Of a DNA stretch of 64,000 nucleotides, positions 59,387 through 64,000 are shown piece after piece. The stretch is from Irpex lacteus. Taxonomy: Eukaryota > Basidiomycota > Agaricomycetes > Polyporales > Irpicaceae. The DNA is taken from positions 1-64,000 of the forward strand of contig MQVO02000071.1 of assembly GCA_001986395.2 (NCBI GenBank), read 5' to 3'. Positions within the stretch are counted from its first letter, which is position 1, and the number at the start of each line of letters is the position of its first letter. Under the pieces are notes generated by a model. It searched no databases. It was not told the DNA's origin and worked only from the letters and a program-made list of their open reading frames with translations. A program made the translations under genes and the position numbers.

Positions 59387-61907
59387 ATGCCAGCGATGTC
59401 CCATCAGCTATTCTCAAGTTTCTTCGGCCAAAAGCAGCTCTGTCGGGGACTCCACATTCTGCTAATTCTGCTCTATGTAACTCTTGTGGTCGTAGCCTCC
59501 CAACACTACGAGCATGGGCTCAACTTTCCATTTTCGCCTACTGGGCAGACCACAATGTCCGTAGTGGTATCCGTGATAACCCAAACGTTTAGTACTGTAA
59601 GTAATGACAGGGACATAAACGTAATTTCGAGTCTCCCAAGCTGACCGGCGGCTTCATAGCTTTACCTCGCGACGCTCGTCCTACTCATCCAAAGACTCTC
59701 CCTCATCCGCGATCTCCATACCCGTCAAACTCTCACCGCCATACACGACAAAGCTTCCGCATGGCTTGGTTTGGGCTCATCACTGGTTGCACTCATGGAT
59801 CAAATCAATATGCCTTCCTCAGTCTCAAGTGTCATATTGATCGGATCGTACTTGACAGGGATAGCCGTCCTTCACGTCACAATCCCTGCCTCCGTGAGCG
59901 TTGCCACATATAACGCAACAATGTTAACACAACAAACAACTCAGCTTGGCAGGCCTATTGTGTACCCGAATTCGACGTGAGTAAATTTCTTCTTTTATCT
60001 CCTGGTTCTCATTTGATCAGCACCGAAATACAGGGATTTAGAAGAGTCTTACGACATTCTCAGTGTTTACAATCAGTTCCCGCAAATTGGACTGCAGGAC
60101 AATATGATATACGATATGTTGCCCATTGTTCCAATGGCAGTCAATGACGCAATAGTTAACGCAACGGTCTTCGACTCGCACTGCGCAGTGTTGGATGTAG
60201 ACTTGAAGTTCGATGATTCTCGCGTCTCCGGGAGCCAATGGTATTTCGGGGCCAACGTTTCCCAGGGCCAACGGTTTTCCGACTCGGAACTGAACGTGAC
60301 GGGTATTCCGGATGGATGGTTTCTCGATGTGGACATCCTTAGTGCGTCAATATCGCTAATGTTTGGATGTTTCTGACTCATGGCATACCTTTAGCTCCTG
60401 CAACCTTGACTACGTCGGCATCGTTGAAACTGGACGGGAGTTATATCTATGGGTCCAACACCTCCGAACCCGTGATGTCTACCATCATCACAGTAATTTC
60501 GACGATCCCGGTGGTGGACTCTTCTCAATCGACGGAAGGCCTAGTAAAGATAAATCCTGGCGTAGCATGGCTCAGCGGTCCAAACCAGAATAATCTATCT
60601 CTAGCCAGTATGGAAGCTCTAGGTTGGTCACTTCCGGTGTACAAATCCGACCAAGGTTGACAATCAATTATCCACCGGCAGTGGACTCGGTCCAGGTATT
60701 CCTCTGCAACATATCCACCACTGTAACTACTGCCACGGTGTCCGCGATTACAAGACAGCCTTTCGAGGTGACTACTGGTACTCTGCCCGACGCGGACGTG
60801 CTGTGGAGGAACTGGTCGTATCTGAATTATGCGGCTATGATTGAAGACCTACTGCTTAATGACGTGAGTCTCTAGAATCATCTCTCATTGCGCTCATGCG
60901 TAAATGCATCTGAGGGCGTACAATAATCCAGCTTATGTTTACTTAGGTCGGAGCGATCTTCTCTCATGCGCCAGCTTCTACTCGACAAGCCATTCCACTC
61001 GGAGCTGAAAACGCCCGAGACGTAATAGGGTATCTCTATAATACGACTAGCCTGCAATTGAATAATACGATGCCCGTAGCATCGTCTATCACCTACTCAC
61101 TGATAGATCAGTACGTCGAGTGACCAGTTCATCTCGCTCAATATTCATGAATATTATTATCCAGGTTCCTCATGGAGGATTTGAATCATAGCATGACTGC
61201 CCCAAAGATTTTCCCGCCCCCGAATATCTTACTGTCTGACTTTCAGCATAGTCTGGGGAAAGCCATGGCGGCCATCATGTGGTATGGTAGGTGCGAGCGT
61301 ATGAGCGAGTTAATGATAATGGTCACTGATTGGACTACATGAATGATAGACAGGAATCAAAATCGTTCCTCGATCTATTCATACGCAGATTCTACGTCTC
61401 AACAGTCCGGCAATACAGGGGTGGCTATAGTAGAGGTTCTTACTAATAGACTTCGTCTAAATGTGAGTTCCTCAAACAAATTATCATACACAACCGTTTC
61501 TAATGCAATTACAACATAGTTTAACATCATACCTGTACGTCATAGTCATATTACTGACACTCAATCGACATCTGAGATCAGATCATACACATTCACAGTT
61601 AGCTGTCAGTTTAGGAGTTTCGTGTGCGCTTTTGGCACTCACCTTTCCCCTATCGGATAATTCCAAAGGACAGAAGGTCGCCAATGGCCTAAACAGCGCA
61701 GGAATTCTGCAATCAACGTGGCTACTTGGAAATGACAGTCGATTCGCTAGGATCCGTCGACCAGAACGCCAGGAGTTACGCCGGGCTGGGCTATTCGACG
61801 TACAGATGAGTGCATGGGCGGAGGACAAAGCTAATCGGGATTCGACTGATTGCGAGAGCACGGAGTTGACGGTGCTAAAATCCCGGTCTGAGGACGAGCT
61901 TGCATAA
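59387..61907 (+). CDS. Uncharacterised multi-pass membrane protein, copy C
   Basis: Ten exons with the plan of copies A and B: 59387-59596, 59660-59976, 60034-60341, 60395-60622, 60682-60863, 60947-61110, 61165-61286, 61350-61462, 61520-61534, 61599-61907. They sum to 656 codons (655 aa), open throughout, with standard GT-AG introns. It is more divergent than A is from B but keeps TM1 (LCRGLHILLILLYVTLVVVA), YEHGLNFPFSPTGQTT, NMIYDMLPIVPMAVNDAIVN, IPVVDSSQSTEGLVKINPG, VFLCNISTTVTTATVSAITR, the 15-nt exon FNIIP, and the end TWLLGNDSRFARIRRPERQE. N-x-S/T sites are abundant in the loop domain. An alternative ATG lies 9 bp downstream (59396). Function unknown. Confidence 0.85.
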
Positions 61908-62046
61908 CTTGCCGTCCAGGCCTGACTGTGAGGAGCTGAACAACCCATACACGATGGTATGTCGAGCACATCCATAAAATCTTGAGACATCATATATCCA
62001 GATACAATATTACAATGTCACAGTTGACTCTACCTCTGTCATCGAT

Positions 62047-62501
62047 TCACCCAACGAGCTTGGCAACCTCAGCGTCGATGGCCTCTGGAGAAGTGGTCGA
62101 CGTCCAGCGGTGAACGACCTTGCCGTCCTTGTCGATCAAGAACTTCTCAAAGTCCTACTACGAAGTGTCATCATGAGTTTGACGTTTCGAATGGAGAGGG
62201 AAAATGAAGAATGCGTACCTTGATGCGGGTGGGACCGAGGAGACCAGACTTCTGGTCCTTGAGGTACTTGTACATCTCGTTCGTGTGGTCGCCGTTGACG
62301 TCTGATTTCTTCATGAGAGGGAAGTTCACGCCGTGGTTGCGCTCGCAGAAGGTAGCGATCTCATCGTCTATGCCAGGCTCTTGACCACCGAACTGTAACC
62401 CAAGGAAAAAGAGATGCGTCCATCGTTTAGTATGTATGTAGAGTGCGAGAAAGAGAGAAACGCACCTGGTTGCAAGGGAAAACGAGGATGACAAAGTCCT
62501 T
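62047..62501 (-). pseudogene. 5'-truncated glutathione peroxidase (thioredoxin-peroxidase type)
   Basis: Three exon pieces (62501-62466, 62392-62219, 62154-62047) read DFVILVFPCNQFGGQEP, then FCERNHGVNFPLMKKSDVNG and YKYLKDQKSGLLGPTRIK, then DFEKFLIDKDGKVVHRW and IDAEVAKLVG followed by the stop. This is the conserved C-terminal two thirds of a fungal GPx-like peroxidase, including the resolving-Cys region FPCNQ and FC. The N-terminal third with the peroxidatic Cys (usually CGFT) is absent. At about 62502 the DNA switches abruptly to FMO exon 1 sequence, in a different reading frame. It therefore looks like a gene beheaded by a duplication breakpoint. The surviving exons remain open with good splice sites, so the event is recent or the real start lies elsewhere. 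Confidence 0.85.
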
Positions 62502-62505
62502 CGCA

Positions 62506-63836
62506 ACCGATACAGCGAACCTTCATCAGTCTGTAATCATCAATGTTGAACTCTGGAGCCTTGTAAGGGACTTCTTGGTGCACAGAATATGTAGGAGCTT
62601 GGTGCACTGTTGTGAACTCTTGCGAGAGGGAAATGGACTTAGGACCGAGTCACCATTCAGCGAGAGTGGAGAACATGTTGAACGAGGACATACATTGGTG
62701 TCTGCAACTGTAGTCAGCTATGATATAGTCGTGAACAAGCTGTCCCGTGCGTGAATTAACAACACTCAGCACTCCTCCCTCATGCATGTGATCATGAGAA
62801 GGGATACGTAGGTGATTCTCAGCTTCAAATAGGCTCCGGGTCCATCCTGAATGGTGTCTTGCAATCGAAGCAAAGGGAGCAGTGCACCGTGGGTGCGCAG
62901 CAAACCCTTGAATGCCCAGTTGCCGGCATGTTCACATGTTAGAACAAACGGGGCGCAAGTGAACCATAAAGCAGCATGCCGTCGCGCGACCAACCTCAAC
63001 ACTATACGGACAAGAGCTTGTTCACAATTTGCACGCATAGACCTATCAGCATAAGAGGTGTCTGATATTACGTGGTCATTACCGAGACTACGGCAGTTGG
63101 GATCGAGACGTCCGTCGATTGGCCTACGACTCCTCGCTATGGGGTGCATCTTACAGCCAAACGTCACTAACAGAGAGATCTCGAGAGGGCACGAACCTGA
63201 TGTATCCCTTGCCAATTTCCGACAATATAGCAAGATGGGAAAACTCAAGGTTGAATGCTTCTCGTTCTGTACGGCTTGGGAGAGCACGCAGCGGTTTGTG
63301 TGGAGGGCGGCCGCTACGGCAGAGCCACTGTTCTCATATGCCGTGCACATCGAGCATGACCAGTGACCTTGCGCAGAACGACGCAAAGTGTTATTATAGT
63401 TCAAGACTTTTGCCCATGCAATCCGTCACATGTCTCTCTACCGTGACGCTTCTCAGGGCTGCTCTACGACGGCGTTTTCTTCTTAGCGGGCACTATGAAA
63501 GAAGAACAAGGGCAATGGTCAGGGGAACAGCAGATCTGACAAGTCATCACCTCCAGCTATTATGTACTGGGGGCATGGGTCCATTCACCGACTCCAAATT
63601 CGAACGTGCCTACGTCGCCTTCCTTTCGCGGCATCTATATAAACGGTGTTAGAGTAGTGTTAGAGAAGAGAGACGTATACTTGATACCAAGTGAAACCGA
63701 AAACGATACAGTGCTTCTCGTTATAAAGCCTAAAGATAGTCAGAGTGTATTGCCAACCGCTGATACTGAAAATGTCGAGAGTAAGAGGCCCCAGTTGACG
63801 GTCAGGTCGGCACAAAGCGATTAATTAGGGCAGGCT
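62506..63836. repeat. Direct duplication, unit 2 (FMO 5' fragment and upstream DNA)
   Basis: Partner of 57206-58420. It starts inside FMO exon 1 (FNIDDYRLMKVRCIG on the minus strand) and runs upstream. Unlike unit 1 it keeps the base whose loss breaks the other copy (HQEVPYKAPEF), but it has its own in-frame TGA after ALAEW-like sequence (near 62650), so neither copy is whole. A 72-codon plus-strand frame at 63606-63824 (containing EKRDVYLIPSETENDTVL) occurs only in this unit and has no recognised homology. Confidence 0.8.
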
Positions 63837-64000
63837 CATCCATTACTTAGCGCCGCGCCAGTCACCTTACAGATAAACGTCATGGCAGCCTGAGTGTTAC
63901 TCATGATAAGTAGGTGATATGTACTGAATCTGACACACGTGAGGTGCCAGTAGACATACTGAGCTATCAGTGGCATTATAGACTGCCATCGTTGTCAGAG
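63837..64000. other. Right edge
   Basis: No feature seen in the last 160 bp. Confidence 0.35.

Noticed and set aside
63606..63824. 72-codon plus-strand frame in duplication unit 2
   Set aside because: Not preserved in unit 1 and no recognisable homology; could be chance.

Overview
The window is nuclear DNA of a filamentous basidiomycete, most probably an Agaricomycete. Genes are intron-dense, most introns are about 50-60 bp with GT-AG ends, exons are often very short, and the housekeeping proteins (Ubp8, Thg1, uS10, cytosolic MetRS, Srs2) read as fungal. I annotated by splicing reading frames by hand and checked that each complete CDS sums to a multiple of three. Names rest on motif recognition, since no database search was possible.

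Left flank (1-14 kb): a decayed Baeyer-Villiger-type flavin monooxygenase (FMO) on the + strand, broken by an 821-bp TA-flanked inverted-repeat element; a multi-pass membrane-protein gene (copy A, - strand); an Ncp1-like protein gene; a Shewanella-like metallophosphatase gene; and a second membrane-protein paralogue (copy B, + strand).

Centre (14-54.7 kb): mostly single-copy genes. In order they are UBP8 (SAGA deubiquitinase), a conserved acidic protein, THG1, a forkhead factor, RPS20 and MES1 (divergent pair), a Ser/Thr-rich secreted protein, a smaller secreted candidate, a basic Ser-rich protein, a small membrane protein divergent from a type I metacaspase, an MFS sugar transporter, an SRS2/UvrD helicase, an 880-residue coiled-coil membrane protein, an Hsp20-like protein and a SAM methyltransferase. 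Between 27.6 and 34.4 kb the DNA is gene-poor, with a decayed PLP-enzyme tail and a GGCCCC-ended inverted-repeat element.

Right flank (54.8-64 kb): a second FMO copy (- strand), nearly intact but with one missing base in exon 1; a third membrane-protein paralogue (copy C, + strand); a 5'-truncated glutathione peroxidase fused at DNA level to the duplicated 5' end of the FMO; and the rest of that roughly 1.2-kb direct duplication. Both window ends therefore hold the same two families in different states of decay, while the centre is a conserved core. No intact tRNA, rRNA, CRISPR array or obvious multi-gene pathway cluster was seen.
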